This document shows, piece after piece, positions 33,632 through 43,892 of a stretch of DNA of 64,000 bases. The DNA comes from Pedobacter ginsengisoli. Lineage in GTDB: Bacteria; Bacteroidota; Bacteroidia; Sphingobacteriales; Sphingobacteriaceae. The stretch lies in contig NZ_JASSYX010000003.1 in NCBI RefSeq assembly GCF_030244015.1, positions 62,001-126,000 of the forward strand. The letters are read 5' to 3'. The notes under the pieces were generated by a model. It was given only the letters and a program-made list of their open reading frames with translations, was not told where the DNA came from and searched no databases. The position numbers and the translations under genes were made by a program. How positions within the stretch are numbered: position 1 is the first letter of the stretch; the number at the start of each line of letters is the position of its first letter.

Positions 33632-36600
33632 TTAGAAGCCGGCGTTTAATCCAATTGAGAAAACACGGGGGATAGGATAGCCCGTAAAATCACGTCCCTG
33701 ATTTAATCCGTTGAGACCAGACATACCGGCCTCCGGATTCATACCAGGATATTTTGTCAGGATCACCGCATTTTGAGCGCTGGCATAAGCTCTTAGGCTT
33801 TTGAAAAACTGTTTGTCTTTCACCGGCAACGTATATCCCAGTGTTATGTTCTTGACGGCCAAATAGTCGGCTCTAAAAACCTGTCTGCTGGTAAAAAGCC
33901 TGAATGGCTCTGTAGTTCCTGTTCTGGTTCTGGGATATTCACCATTGCCTGGGTTTTCTTCGGACCTCCAGCGACCCGCTACACCTTTACGTACATTGAA
34001 AACACCATCCAGGTTTTCTGTAGACTGAAAAGCATCATCCGCAATGTCATTTCCAACAGAACCTGCAAATACCATAGATAAATCGAACTTCTTATAACTA
34101 AAGCTATTGGTAATTCCATAGGTAAATTTAGGGTTCGGATTGCCGATGAACGTCCGGTCATAAGTGTCAATTTTACCATCGGGTGCTCCATTCGGTCCGC
34201 TGACATCTTTGAAGCGGACAGTGCCCACCATTGAGTCCGAACGGTGAGGCTGGGTATCATACTCCTGCTGCGTCATGTAAACCCCGTCATTTATATACCC
34301 ATAGAACATCCCTATGGGCTGTCCAACGGCAGTTCTGTTATCATCCCAATACTCGTTGTAACCGCCAATTGGCGCGTTATTTGTTCCGAGTTTTATTACT
34401 TTGTTTCGGTCAAATGAAATATTAAAGCTAGTATTCCATGTAAAACCTCCCGTCAAATTGCGTGTCGAAATACTCAGTTCATTTCCCCAGAAGTTAAACT
34501 CACCGATATTGGACGTTATGTTTGAAAAACCGGCCTGCATTGGAATATCAATGGCATATAATAAGCCATCTGTTTTCTTATTATAGTAATCATAAGTGAT
34601 AGCGATCCGGCTATTAAACAATTCCAGATCAAATCCAAAATTGTAACCCGCCGTTGTTTCCCAGGTCAGGCCATTGTTGGCAATACCACTTAAGGACTTA
34701 CCCGGAACCACTTTGCCATCAAATACATAATTAGTGGTGGCAAGAGATGCCAGGTAGCTGTAATTACCAATATTGTTGTTACCAACCCGTCCGTAACCTC
34801 CTCTAAACTTCAGGAAGTTTACAGCTTTAAGGTCTTGAATAAATGATTCATCCGAAGCAACCCAGCCTATTGAAACAGACGGGAAATTGCCGTACTTATT
34901 ATTAGGACCGAACTTTGAAGAACCATCTCTTCCCAATGCAAATTCGGCCAGGTATTTACCATCATAATTGTATTTTAACCTCCCGATATAACGGATCAGC
35001 GACCATTCATCCGCTCCTACATTTCCCAGCCGGGTGGTAGCAGCACTTATCCATTGTATATGATCATCCGGGAACTGCGTTCCGTTGATACCGCTGTTTT
35101 CAGCAGAATATTTTTGATAAGTATAACCTGCTAATGCCTCAAAATTATGCTTCCCAAGAGATTTCTCGTAGTTCAGTGTATTTTCCGAAAGCCATGTGAT
35201 AAAATTGCTCGTACTGTAGCTGCCGGTTGCAGGTTGTGGCGGTGCACTACCGAGACCACCTTGAGCAGTTGATGGCGTGAACCTACGGTTGACCGTGTTG
35301 TCGGTATTCACGTTGATCGTTGATTTGAACTTTAAACCATCTATTAACTTGTATTCAGCAAAGCCATTGGCAATCACTCTTGCTGCTCGCGACTTATTGA
35401 CCCGTTGAGTAACCAGCAGGTAATAATTTGGGTTAGGAAACATTCCCGGCTGAGAAAAGGAGATAGGATAACTTCCATCGGGATTCTTATACTTCAAAGT
35501 AGGATCCATCAAATAGGCATTCTCTATGATGTTACGACCATTATCCAGCCCTGGCACAACCTGATTACTGCCGTAGGATAATTCCAGGTTGGCGTTTAAT
35601 GTTAGCCGTTCAGAAGGATTGTAGGTATTGTTGCTGCGCGCCGTGAAACGCTCATCTGACGAATTCAAAATAACGCCCTCCTGCTTGTTATAATTTAGGT
35701 TCATAAATGATTTAAGATCTTTCATCCCATTGCTGTAGGAGAGATTATAGTTTTGGCTCACCGCGTTACGCAATAAGACGTCAAACCAGTTGGTACCCGG
35801 ATCGCTGGCATATTGTGAAGGGTTTTGATAAACAGCCGGGACCCCATCTGTACGACCTTCATACCTGGCTGCGTCTTCGTACCATTCCTTTTTATATTGG
35901 GCGAACTCCTGGGCATTCATCAAATCCGGTTTACCCCGATCAGGTACTGACTGCGCACCGTAATAAGCGCTAAAGTCCAAAGATTTCTGACCCGCTTTGG
36001 CTTGCTTTGTGGTGACCAGAATCACACCGTTGGCAGCGCGGGAACCATACAGCGCAGCTGAAGACGCGTCTTTCAATACAGTGATTGTCTCAATTTCGTC
36101 AGGGCTGAGGGACTGCAGGCCACTTTGAGACGGAAAACCATCAATGACGATTAGAGGATTATTACCAGCATTTATCGATGCGGCGCCGCGTATTCTGAAA
36201 GTCATCTCCGATCCTGGCGTACCGGAATTGTGATTGATCTGTACACCAGCAAGCTTTCCCTGCAGTTTCTGGCCAATATTTGGGACAGGCATGTCTTTCA
36301 CTTCAGAAGCTTTGATCTGGCTTATGGCCCCTGTAACTTCCCTCCTGTTTTGGGTACCATAGCTGACAACGACTACTTCCTTTAAATTCTGTAAAGAAGC
36401 ACCGAGCCTAATGGTTAGTGCACCCGCTTGCTGAACTGTGACCTTCTTGTTGGAATATCCAACATAACTTACTGACAGAATGCCCCCAGAAGGGACATTA
36501 ATCGAAAATTTACCGTTTGCATCCGTTTGGACGCGAACGGTTGTCCCTTCCAGAGATATCGTAGCACCGGGTATGGGCGACGCATCCACTGAATCAATCA

Positions 36601-36715
36601 GTGTACCTGTAACAGCAAGCTGAGTTTGCGCAGCTGATGGAAGGTAAAAGGCCAACAACAAGAACAAGGCAGAATAGTACCTTAATGATCTAAAAAGTAA
36701 TAGTTTTTTTTTCAT
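33632..36715 (-). CDS. SusC/RagA-family TonB-dependent transporter (pair 1)
   Basis: The 1027-residue protein has a signal peptide ending SAAQ and a CarboxypepD_reg-like domain (about 33-115; GTLIDSVDASPIPGATISLE). The VVVSYGTQNRREVTGAIS TonB-box region and plug (INHNSGTPGSEMTFRIRGAA, ALYGSRAANGVILVTTKQAK) come next, then a 22-strand barrel ending in an aromatic-rich IGLNAGF. There is no STN domain, so it is not coupled to a FecR/sigma system. It leads the susC-susD-isomerase unit. The 460-bp region upstream holds the activator motif, a -7 box and two palindromes. Confidence 0.95.
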   Translation of the reverse strand: MKKKLLLFRSLRYYSALFLLLAFYLPSAAQTQLAVTGTLIDSVDASPIPGATISLEGTTVRVQTDANGKFSINVPSGGILSVSYVGYSNKKVTVQQAGALTIRLGASLQNLKEVVVVSYGTQNRREVTGAISQIKASEVKDMPVPNIGQKLQGKLAGVQINHNSGTPGSEMTFRIRGAASINAGNNPLIVIDGFPSQSGLQSLSPDEIETITVLKDASSAALYGSRAANGVILVTTKQAKAGQKSLDFSAYYGAQSVPDRGKPDLMNAQEFAQYKKEWYEDAARYEGRTDGVPAVYQNPSQYASDPGTNWFDVLLRNAVSQNYNLSYSNGMKDLKSFMNLNYNKQEGVILNSSDERFTARSNNTYNPSERLTLNANLELSYGSNQVVPGLDNGRNIIENAYLMDPTLKYKNPDGSYPISFSQPGMFPNPNYYLLVTQRVNKSRAARVIANGFAEYKLIDGLKFKSTINVNTDNTVNRRFTPSTAQGGLGSAPPQPATGSYSTSNFITWLSENTLNYEKSLGKHNFEALAGYTYQKYSAENSGINGTQFPDDHIQWISAATTRLGNVGADEWSLIRYIGRLKYNYDGKYLAEFALGRDGSSKFGPNNKYGNFPSVSIGWVASDESFIQDLKAVNFLKFRGGYGRVGNNNIGNYSYLASLATTNYVFDGKVVPGKSLSGIANNGLTWETTAGYNFGFDLELFNSRIAITYDYYNKKTDGLLYAIDIPMQAGFSNITSNIGEFNFWGNELSISTRNLTGGFTWNTSFNISFDRNKVIKLGTNNAPIGGYNEYWDDNRTAVGQPIGMFYGYINDGVYMTQQEYDTQPHRSDSMVGTVRFKDVSGPNGAPDGKIDTYDRTFIGNPNPKFTYGITNSFSYKKFDLSMVFAGSVGNDIADDAFQSTENLDGVFNVRKGVAGRWRSEENPGNGEYPRTRTGTTEPFRLFTSRQVFRADYLAVKNITLGYTLPVKDKQFFKSLRAYASAQNAVILTKYPGMNPEAGMSGLNGLNQGRDFTGYPIPRVFSIGLNAGF

Positions 36716-36764
36716 AATATTTGGTTAAAGGTTGCATTCTGGCATTGATGTACAATTCACGTTA

Positions 36765-36806
36765 CGATTATAATCGAAAGTGAATTCATGAACTTTTTGG
36801 TTCATG
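36765..36806. promoter_or_regulatory. Two palindromes in the leader of susC 1
   Basis: CGATTATAATCG (perfect 12-bp palindrome, 36765-36776) and CATGAAC-6 bp-GTTCATG (36787-36806) lie between the predicted -7 box (36847-36854) and the susC start (36715). They are therefore in the transcribed leader. They may form mRNA structures or bind a second regulator. Confidence 0.35.
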
Positions 36807-36846
36807 GCCTCTGGATAATTTGGTTAGTTTGGTATTGAGGCAGAAA

Positions 36847-36911
36847 CAAAATTAGATAGTGTTCATCCGAAAGAAAATGTTTAAACCGGTGAATATTTTA
36901 TACTTTTTGAT
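36847..36911 (-). promoter_or_regulatory. PUL activator motif and -7 box upstream of susC 1
   Basis: On the minus strand ATCAAAAAGTATAAAATAT begins at 36911. TAATTTTG (TAnnTTTG) lies at 36854-36847, 48 bp after the AAAAAG core. Confidence 0.7.
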
Positions 36912-37175
36912 AAATATTCCAGGAACCTGCTGATCAACACAATTTTAAAACAAATCGTTCGCTACCTCTGCGTAAAATGATACTGCTTCGAAAATGCAGC
37001 AATATTTAATGAGTCAAGGGCCTATGCCAATTGCCAATGGCTGCTTGCTTCAGCTAGGTATTGAATAAGCGGTAGCAAGACGGCACTTACGAGATAATCA
37101 ATTTGAATGTCGGTATGCTCAATACCTAAAATTTTATTAATTCCCCACTATTCGGTTGGAAATCGACATCCGGCG

Positions 37176-39713
37176 CTATTTGATTTTATCAAAAAACAGA
37201 CCACTCAAAGTAACATTGGTGCCTCTGACTTGATTAATCCTTATTCTGATCGGGCCTTCAAACTCAAAGCTGACATATTTTCCCTCTTTATAATTCCTTA
37301 CATAAATCATTGGAGAAATCAGATCTAGTGAATTCATGTTAAAAATTTCGATTGCAGATCGACGGCCCTCGTTTTCATGATCTAAAAAGTATAAAGATAT
37401 CCTATGCCGGTTCTTGTCGTTTGTTGGTAAGTCAATGGTCATTGACTGCTCACAAATATTATAATCTTTTGTCGCGACAGCGCCTAAGATGTTTTTGTTA
37501 CTACCGTTATAAACGAGGAGCCCCTTAGATGTTGGGACATGGGTATGTACGTCTTTATAACGTGATAATTTAAAGTCATTGAGGTACGGTGGTAATTTTT
37601 GAATATGCTGGCCATTTTTCAGTGCATTGAATAAAACCACACCCTCGCTACCGTACTTATCTTTCCAGTTTCCACCTGTAACACTATCCTGACGAATACC
37701 ATTAACTTGATAAATCCATGGGCGTTCCTGCAGTGTTGGTTGCTTAATCCTTCTTTTATACTTGATTTCAAATGCATACACTCCTGCCTTTAAATTTTTT
37801 AATACCAGAAAATCTTCATATCCGGTTGCCTGAAATAAAATATCACGATTTCCTGTTCCATCTGATTTCCATTCCAATTTCCCGTTGATTTTTAGCGACA
37901 TCGGTGAATTTTTACCGAGTGGAATAAGGAGACGCTCAGCCAACGTTCCAGCCGGTATTTTTACACGACCAACTCCTGTCTGGGTATCAAAGCTAGCTGA
38001 TATATTTCCATATTCGGTGGGAACCTCACCAGATACCGAAGTGAGTGATCGTGCTAAATGGGGCATAACAGAAAATTTCTTAAATCCTGGTACTAAAGGT
38101 CTAATGCCAAGTACTTCTTCGGAGAGCCATTTCACAACTCCAGCACTCCATGGATGCGTTAAGCTTGTATAACCCGCCTGGTTATTTGGGGGAGCGTCGT
38201 TGTTTTTTAAAACTTCATTCCATTGTGGTCTAAAAACCTCAAAAAAAGTAGTTCCTCCGTATTTAATCTGGCCGCCCCAACTGTCTTTAATTGCACTGAT
38301 CGCCTCATCATAACGCCCTATTTTGGCCATTGCAGAAATGACGAACCACTCATTAAAGGAGGAGTATGAAATTCGATTCACCCTATCAGTAAAATTTCTT
38401 TCGAATAAGAAGTTGTATTCATCTTCCTTGATTAAACCGGTGTTGATCGCATCAGCCGCTGCATGTAACCCAAAAGTATTTAGCCAATTATTCTCTTGCC
38501 TAACTAAGTTCATTTTCTCTATGGCATACTGTTGATATTTTTTTGCCTCATTAAACTTTCCCATACCAAGCATTAACTCGCTAAACTCTTTCCATGCCCT
38601 AATAGATAGCATAGAATACGCATTTTGTGCCTCCCTATTCGGATTTTCGAATCCTGCCCCTAGGCGCTCGTCCCAGCCATAGAAGTTTAAACGAGGCGAC
38701 TTACCGAAATGCAGGTAGGCAAGGTCTAATTTTTTAATGGCATTTTCAATGTATTGATTTGCAAGCGTGGTATCCCCTGTATAATTTACATAATCTACCA
38801 GACTCAATACCCAGTAAAGTGCATAACTGGCAATGTCATTGCTGAGGTTTGCAGTATTGTGAAGATTCAACTTTACGAAGTCAAAGTTGCCGAAGGCCAC
38901 CATGGACGCTGCCTGGGCGGGATATGCATCTCCTGTCCAGGAATGGCGATCACTCCTGTCCATTAGAATAGCCCCAAAATAATCTTTTAGCAAGTTAAGT
39001 TTAACTGTATAGGCCCCGGTATACCAGATCTTTGTTAGTTCCGGATCACTACAGCTAAAGCTTCCACGATAATTTGTGGGCTTAACTTGGCACACCAGCC
39101 TCACATTCCTGATGTGCCATTTTTTCTTATATGAAACGACATGTATCCAGCCAAACCTAACCCCCTCATATAAAAGGGGGTTTAATTCTAAGCGATAAGT
39201 TTTCCCATATTTAATGGCTACAGCAGTTTTGAATTGATGAGCAGTGCCGATATTTAGTTTAGCCGGTTCATTGTATTCACTGATACTCATTAAAACCGAA
39301 TCTCCAAGATCATCAGAGTCAAATTCCAGCCAGCCTGCACTTACCCTTCCAAAGTCAAACCTAATACTACCCTTGCCATTGACAATGATCACGTTACTTT
39401 TTTGAAAACTCTCCATATTAAAGCTATTGCTCGGACTCAAACTAAATGACACGGGGCGTAACTGATAGGTTTCCAGATCATCCGTCGCTTTTGGTAAAGA
39501 CCATTCCATATTCACCAGAGGATCGGGAGACAACGGCACGGGTTTTCCGGTAAACAAACCAGTTACCGGTTTATATATTTGATATTGAGCTATGGCAGAA
39601 AAAGAATGAAGTAAACCTGCACAAAAAACAGTTATCAGCAAGCATAGAAATTGCTTGTGTTTCTTAAGAATGAATGTATGGAAAGCAGCAATTGCATTAA
39701 AAGGTGGGTACAT
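37176..39713 (-). CDS. Alpha-L-rhamnosidase-like (GH78-type) glycosidase with C-terminal beta-domain, paralogue of 21808-24315
   Basis: The ATG at 39713 gives 845 residues with a long signal region (ending SFSAIAQ). A more distal start at 39899 would put 62 unlikely residues before it. The arrangement equals that of the enzyme at 21808: beta-sandwich, six-hairpin barrel with FSCSDPELTKIWYTGAYTVK and MDRSDRHSWTGDAYPAQAAS, a Bac_rhamnosid_C-like part and an extra C-terminal domain (GNWKDKYGSEGVVLFNALKN). Long stretches are nearly identical between the two. It follows the GH78 gene 40158 on the same strand after 444 bp and may be its operon partner or separately expressed. Confidence 0.8.
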   Translation of the reverse strand: MYPPFNAIAAFHTFILKKHKQFLCLLITVFCAGLLHSFSAIAQYQIYKPVTGLFTGKPVPLSPDPLVNMEWSLPKATDDLETYQLRPVSFSLSPSNSFNMESFQKSNVIIVNGKGSIRFDFGRVSAGWLEFDSDDLGDSVLMSISEYNEPAKLNIGTAHQFKTAVAIKYGKTYRLELNPLLYEGVRFGWIHVVSYKKKWHIRNVRLVCQVKPTNYRGSFSCSDPELTKIWYTGAYTVKLNLLKDYFGAILMDRSDRHSWTGDAYPAQAASMVAFGNFDFVKLNLHNTANLSNDIASYALYWVLSLVDYVNYTGDTTLANQYIENAIKKLDLAYLHFGKSPRLNFYGWDERLGAGFENPNREAQNAYSMLSIRAWKEFSELMLGMGKFNEAKKYQQYAIEKMNLVRQENNWLNTFGLHAAADAINTGLIKEDEYNFLFERNFTDRVNRISYSSFNEWFVISAMAKIGRYDEAISAIKDSWGGQIKYGGTTFFEVFRPQWNEVLKNNDAPPNNQAGYTSLTHPWSAGVVKWLSEEVLGIRPLVPGFKKFSVMPHLARSLTSVSGEVPTEYGNISASFDTQTGVGRVKIPAGTLAERLLIPLGKNSPMSLKINGKLEWKSDGTGNRDILFQATGYEDFLVLKNLKAGVYAFEIKYKRRIKQPTLQERPWIYQVNGIRQDSVTGGNWKDKYGSEGVVLFNALKNGQHIQKLPPYLNDFKLSRYKDVHTHVPTSKGLLVYNGSNKNILGAVATKDYNICEQSMTIDLPTNDKNRHRISLYFLDHENEGRRSAIEIFNMNSLDLISPMIYVRNYKEGKYVSFEFEGPIRIRINQVRGTNVTLSGLFFDKIK

Positions 39714-40077
39714 AATATTTATATTTATCGTACAGCATATTAAAGCATTCAAAAATATGCTTATGATCCGGGGATAGTTTGTCACAAACAGGCCTTTTTT
39801 TACCCTTTTTGGGATTACAAAAGTGGTGAAGCCATAATTGATGGTCAGGTAGTCTCCTGCAACCATTATTATAGTGGAGCCAGCAGGTTTATTAATCACT
39901 AAATCAGGAATATTATTTTAACACACTAATATAAAGATCGTTACTAATCAAAAATGTATCAAAATAGACAAACAATAAAACAGTTAGTGTAAGTAGTAAA
40001 ATCCTGCTTACAACTACATTTGTTTTATGTATGAGTTTTAGCATTGGCTTGCGAAGATTCAATAAGTAGATTTGGTT

Positions 40078-40108
40078 GCCAGCGGGGTGGTTCCCACTGG
40101 CATTTTTT
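40078..40108 (+). terminator. Hairpin with T-run in the 444-bp gap between two glycosidase genes
   Basis: Arms 40078-40086 (GCCAGCGGG) and 40093-40101 (CCCACTGGC) pair with one mismatch. ATTTTTT follows on the plus strand. It would act on plus-strand (antisense) transcripts or, on the minus strand, serve as an mRNA processing structure between the two glycosidase genes. Nothing else was recognised in 39714-40157. Confidence 0.4.
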
Positions 40109-40157
40109 AATTGAACAAGCAGGGAGAACCGCCAGTCAAAGTTTTTTAATAAATTAG

Positions 40158-42632
40158 TTAGTGCGATGGCCGACTGGAAAAAAAATCTAATTGAGAAATT
40201 CGTCTCCCAACTTGAAAATGATACTCGCCTTCCTCTACCGTCAATACGCACCATCTGCCGTCTTCCAGGTATAACTCATATTTTTCATCCGATACCGATT
40301 TACCGTTAACGGTGACTGATTGTTGATTAATTGTGGGCAAATATACTTTGGCTAAGGTTCCAGGAGGTATGCTTATCTTTAAGCTAAACTGTTGTCCTGA
40401 AAGTTTCCTCCAGCTCGCACTAATATCGCCAGCAACTGTTGCAACCTTCCCCTTGGCCCATGCCAAATCGCCTAAATGCGGTTTTACCGAAAAGGTTTTC
40501 CAGCCATATCCCGTAGGTTCTATTCCAAGTACTTTTTCCATAAGCAGAGCAGTCGGACCAGATGACCAGGCATGAGAGGTCGCCCCCCAGGAAAGATCCC
40601 AACCTTCATGCCAGGCGCCGTTAAACGAAGAAAGTTTGGTTTGCGCACCCCAGTTTTTCCGGATATAATCTAAAGCCCACTGATCCTTGCCTTTCAGGAA
40701 CATAGTTGACAACATCCGGTAAGCAAAGGATTGCTCGCTTGCCTTTCCGCTTTTCTCGATCAATTCGACCATCGTGTCATGGCGACTTAGGTCAGCAAGC
40801 CCATACTCTAAGGCATAGACCTGAGATTGCTGGGCAACTCTGGTCCCAGCATAACTGTCAAGATATGCCTGATCTTTTTCTGACCATAATTGCCTGTTGA
40901 TGTCCGCTCTCAGTTGAGCTGCTTGCTTGATCCATGACCGGGCCTGCAGAGTATCTTTGCCAAAATCTATAGCCATAACGGCTGCTGCCTTCAGCGCTCC
41001 GTAATATAAGCAGTTTGTTCCTGTGATGATCTTCTTTTGTTCTATGGGATAAGTACTTGGCCAATCGAGCACTATCCATCCTGGCAAGTTCGCAAGTAAG
41101 CCTGTTTTCGAATCCTGGAAGGTTTGATAATAATTCATCGCCCTTTTCATGTTCGGATAAAGATTCTCTATCAATTCATCACGCCCGTAATACCGAAAAT
41201 ATTCATACATCATTAGTATCCACTCGAGCTGATAATCAGCTAGGTAAGCAGAACTACCCGGTTGCATGAAATAATCAGTTGGATACCGGCTTCTGACCGC
41301 TCCATCCGTACGCCAGCGCTGTGATTGCGCTCCGGATAAAATGTTGTATGCCGAAAGCAGTCTGGAACTTTTACCAAAGGCATAATTACCATAAATCATC
41401 ATGTATCGCGAATCACCGGCGATGTATTGAGTATGTTCGCGCCATGGGTCCTGATAAGTATCAATCGAGTTAATCCGCATAGTATGCCTTCCAATTTCCC
41501 AAAATTGATTTAGCTGTGGATCGGAACAAGAAAAAGAACTTTCCATTTCATAATCGTAACATGCGAATTCGGCACTCACATCCTGGATATCAACATCCGG
41601 ATTCGTTTCAATTGAAAAATAGCGAAAACCACTCCAGGTATACGGCCGCCAGCTTTGTGCCCCCTTTCTTGTAATATATTTTTCAGAATGATCAACACTA
41701 ACACGCAGCAGAGGTGTTCGATTGCTGTCCAGCCGTTCACCAGTCCCAATTTCAAATTGGACACCTTCTTTACGGGCATTGATCGTAAATTGGGGGTAAC
41801 CCACCAGTTCAACCCCGAAATCAAACACCATTTTACCGGCACTTTTCCAATGCTTTACAGGCTTCACGATTTTTCGGGTTAAACGGGGCCGCTCAATCAC
41901 TGTCAAGTTTTTCCACGGATCAACAGGAGGAACGCCGATCATCTTTGCCAGCTCCCAGCTAGCGTCATTGAAATCAACGTCCAAACAGTTCTCAGGCCAC
42001 AATCGGGCGTCGAATTCTTCTTTAAAACCAATTAGGTGGGCATTTGTATCCCGTAAGGCAGCTTTGGAATTCCATGCTTTGGCCTGGGTCACCCGCCATG
42101 TGCTATCGCTCAAAAGATCAATAGTCGCACCTGGAAAATTAAGCTTTGCCTGTAAAAAGAATCCACCCCTGGCATTCATTTGTGAGTGAAGACCAACACC
42201 AAAATTGTGGATTACTGCAGCTATACAATTTTTGCCCTTTTTTAAATAGCCCGTAATGTCAAACTTGTCGTAATTCTGATACTCAGGATCACCGTTCACC
42301 GGGCAACGCTCGAATAATTTACCGTTGATATACACATCGGCATAAGCAAAGGCCGAAATGTAAGTAATCGCATCAAGTGGAATCTTATCAATATTGAAGG
42401 TCTTTCTAACCAGTAAATAATAGTTTCGGGGATTTTCAGATCCCGAGTCCCATATCCACTTGGCGATTGGCTTTACTCCATCCAAAGTTGATGTAGTTTT
42501 GGAAATATATGCGTTTTTACCCCACCGACTATGCAATGAACTATTTTGAGCGCTCGTATTCAACGGCGCCACAAATCCTGCAATCAGGATAAATATAGAT
42601 GTAGTATTAAGAAGATTTTTACAATGATTCAT
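40158..42632 (-). CDS. Alpha-L-rhamnosidase (GH78)
   Basis: The 824-residue protein has a signal peptide (ending NTSAQ) and a Bac_rhamnosid_N jelly-roll (ISAFAYADVYINGKLFERCP, YDKFDITGYLKKGKNCIAAV). A second beta-domain follows (MVFDFGVELVGYPQFTINAR). The (alpha/alpha)6 barrel has the GH78 acid region IDTYQDPWREHTQYIAGDSR. The C-terminal domain contains GWDLSWGATSHAWSSGPTAL and WKTFSVKPHLGDLAWAKGKV. This is the clearest GH78 member of the window. It should release terminal alpha-L-rhamnose in the periplasm or at the surface. It is the fifth gene of the susC2 operon. Confidence 0.9.
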   Translation of the reverse strand: MNHCKNLLNTTSIFILIAGFVAPLNTSAQNSSLHSRWGKNAYISKTTSTLDGVKPIAKWIWDSGSENPRNYYLLVRKTFNIDKIPLDAITYISAFAYADVYINGKLFERCPVNGDPEYQNYDKFDITGYLKKGKNCIAAVIHNFGVGLHSQMNARGGFFLQAKLNFPGATIDLLSDSTWRVTQAKAWNSKAALRDTNAHLIGFKEEFDARLWPENCLDVDFNDASWELAKMIGVPPVDPWKNLTVIERPRLTRKIVKPVKHWKSAGKMVFDFGVELVGYPQFTINARKEGVQFEIGTGERLDSNRTPLLRVSVDHSEKYITRKGAQSWRPYTWSGFRYFSIETNPDVDIQDVSAEFACYDYEMESSFSCSDPQLNQFWEIGRHTMRINSIDTYQDPWREHTQYIAGDSRYMMIYGNYAFGKSSRLLSAYNILSGAQSQRWRTDGAVRSRYPTDYFMQPGSSAYLADYQLEWILMMYEYFRYYGRDELIENLYPNMKRAMNYYQTFQDSKTGLLANLPGWIVLDWPSTYPIEQKKIITGTNCLYYGALKAAAVMAIDFGKDTLQARSWIKQAAQLRADINRQLWSEKDQAYLDSYAGTRVAQQSQVYALEYGLADLSRHDTMVELIEKSGKASEQSFAYRMLSTMFLKGKDQWALDYIRKNWGAQTKLSSFNGAWHEGWDLSWGATSHAWSSGPTALLMEKVLGIEPTGYGWKTFSVKPHLGDLAWAKGKVATVAGDISASWRKLSGQQFSLKISIPPGTLAKVYLPTINQQSVTVNGKSVSDEKYELYLEDGRWCVLTVEEGEYHFQVGRRISQLDFFSSRPSH

Positions 42633-42730
42633 TCTGATTTTCCTGGTGATTCAAACTTGGGATGGATATTAACTGCCAACAGCGATAACACTGTCGGCAG
42701 TATGAATAAATCTGAAAACGTACGTTTAAC

Positions 42731-43861
42731 CTAAAGACCGTAGGCACTAAGTTCACCAAGTACCATGTAACTTTCCGGTCCCTGAGTACCTACGAATTTA
42801 AAATATCTCGCTTTTGGGCTATTTGGCAGCAAATACCGTTGCTCGCCGTTTAGATTCCTATCAAAATCAAAAGCGCCTTGGCTAACCCAACTTACATTAT
42901 CTACACTGGTAAAGAACTCGAATTTATTCGGTCCCCGGTTGTCCCCTTCGGGCATAGCATAATCAGTTCTCCATACCCCAAATTGGGTAAGTATTCTTGG
43001 CGCCCCCATGTCTATCACGACCCAATGGGGATAACTTGAGCAGCCGGCGCAAGCATGCCAACGGGTGTGTTCTGTACCGTCAATTACATTTACTGCGGCA
43101 TTTTCACCACCAGGATGCTCTGAGGAGAATGAAACAACCTTCCAATCCCGCTTGTCTATCGAGAATAACCCTCCATCACTGAACGTAGTGTAAAACTTGT
43201 CTATGCTGAGGGAATCTGGGCGAAAAATCGTCCTGAACTGGTAGTTTGTATTTGCCAACATATCTGTTATTTCTGTTGTCTTTACTTCTTTGGTATCTAT
43301 GATTACCGGAAAAACTTCGGTTTTAACCGTACCAGAAACATCGGTGTATTTAACTTCAGATGCATAAGCACCGTTAGCAACATCTGCTCCGCCCCAATTA
43401 ATCGTTAATTTGCCTGCTGCATTTATTAAGGTTGAATTAACCGGTCTGGTCAACAATTGCGACTGATACCTGTCCCCGAAAGAACCGCCATTGACCTCCA
43501 CTGGCACAGACATATTTCCCTGGGCATCAAAGGTACGAATCACGAATGTGTAGTTTTTTTCGTCAAGATCTTCCACCATTACTTTAATGGTATCGCCCTG
43601 GATAGCAGCCACGTCAACTATAATCGAATCAGCAAAACTATTCCAATAAAGTTTGGCTTTTACCACAGACTTGTCTACCCCCTTTGGCCAGACAATTTGT
43701 ACTCTATTTTTTCCAGACTTTGCGACAGCAATTGCTTTTCCTGGATATACCAGTCCACCGGTTACAACATATTGCTTATAAGGAGCTTCCATTTTTCTGC
43801 AGGCAGTAACCATAGAGATCACTGCTAACCAGATCAATGTGATATAAATTATTTTTTTCAT
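42731..43861 (-). CDS. Surface lipoprotein with DUF4998 and F5/8 type C (discoidin-like) domains
   Basis: The 376-residue protein has a lipobox (MVTAC, Cys about 21). The N-terminal half (about 30-220) fits DUF4998: an APYKQYVVTGGLVYPGKAIA start and fibronectin-like strands. The C-terminal half (about 235-376) is a discoidin/CBM32-like fold (EHPGGENAAVNVIDGTEHTR, WHACAGCSSYPHWVVIDMGA, YFKFVG). Such proteins sit beside SusCD pairs and are thought to be surface glycan-binding proteins. It lies 31 bp after the next lipoprotein gene in the operon. Confidence 0.82.
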   Translation of the reverse strand: MKKIIYITLIWLAVISMVTACRKMEAPYKQYVVTGGLVYPGKAIAVAKSGKNRVQIVWPKGVDKSVVKAKLYWNSFADSIIVDVAAIQGDTIKVMVEDLDEKNYTFVIRTFDAQGNMSVPVEVNGGSFGDRYQSQLLTRPVNSTLINAAGKLTINWGGADVANGAYASEVKYTDVSGTVKTEVFPVIIDTKEVKTTEITDMLANTNYQFRTIFRPDSLSIDKFYTTFSDGGLFSIDKRDWKVVSFSSEHPGGENAAVNVIDGTEHTRWHACAGCSSYPHWVVIDMGAPRILTQFGVWRTDYAMPEGDNRGPNKFEFFTSVDNVSWVSQGAFDFDRNLNGEQRYLLPNSPKARYFKFVGTQGPESYMVLGELSAYGL

Positions 43862-43892
43862 AATACTATATTTTGCATTGAATTATATAATG

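Noticed and set aside
39955..39975. Sequence TATCAAAATAGACAAAC resembling the PUL activator motif
   Set aside because: It lacks the AAAAAG core, points away from the nearest gene start and has no TAnnTTTG box at 47-48 bp.
39913..40254. 113-codon reading frame on the minus strand after the GH78 gene
   Set aside because: It overlaps the GH78 coding end in another frame, has no recognisable domain and contains the hairpin region; most likely chance.
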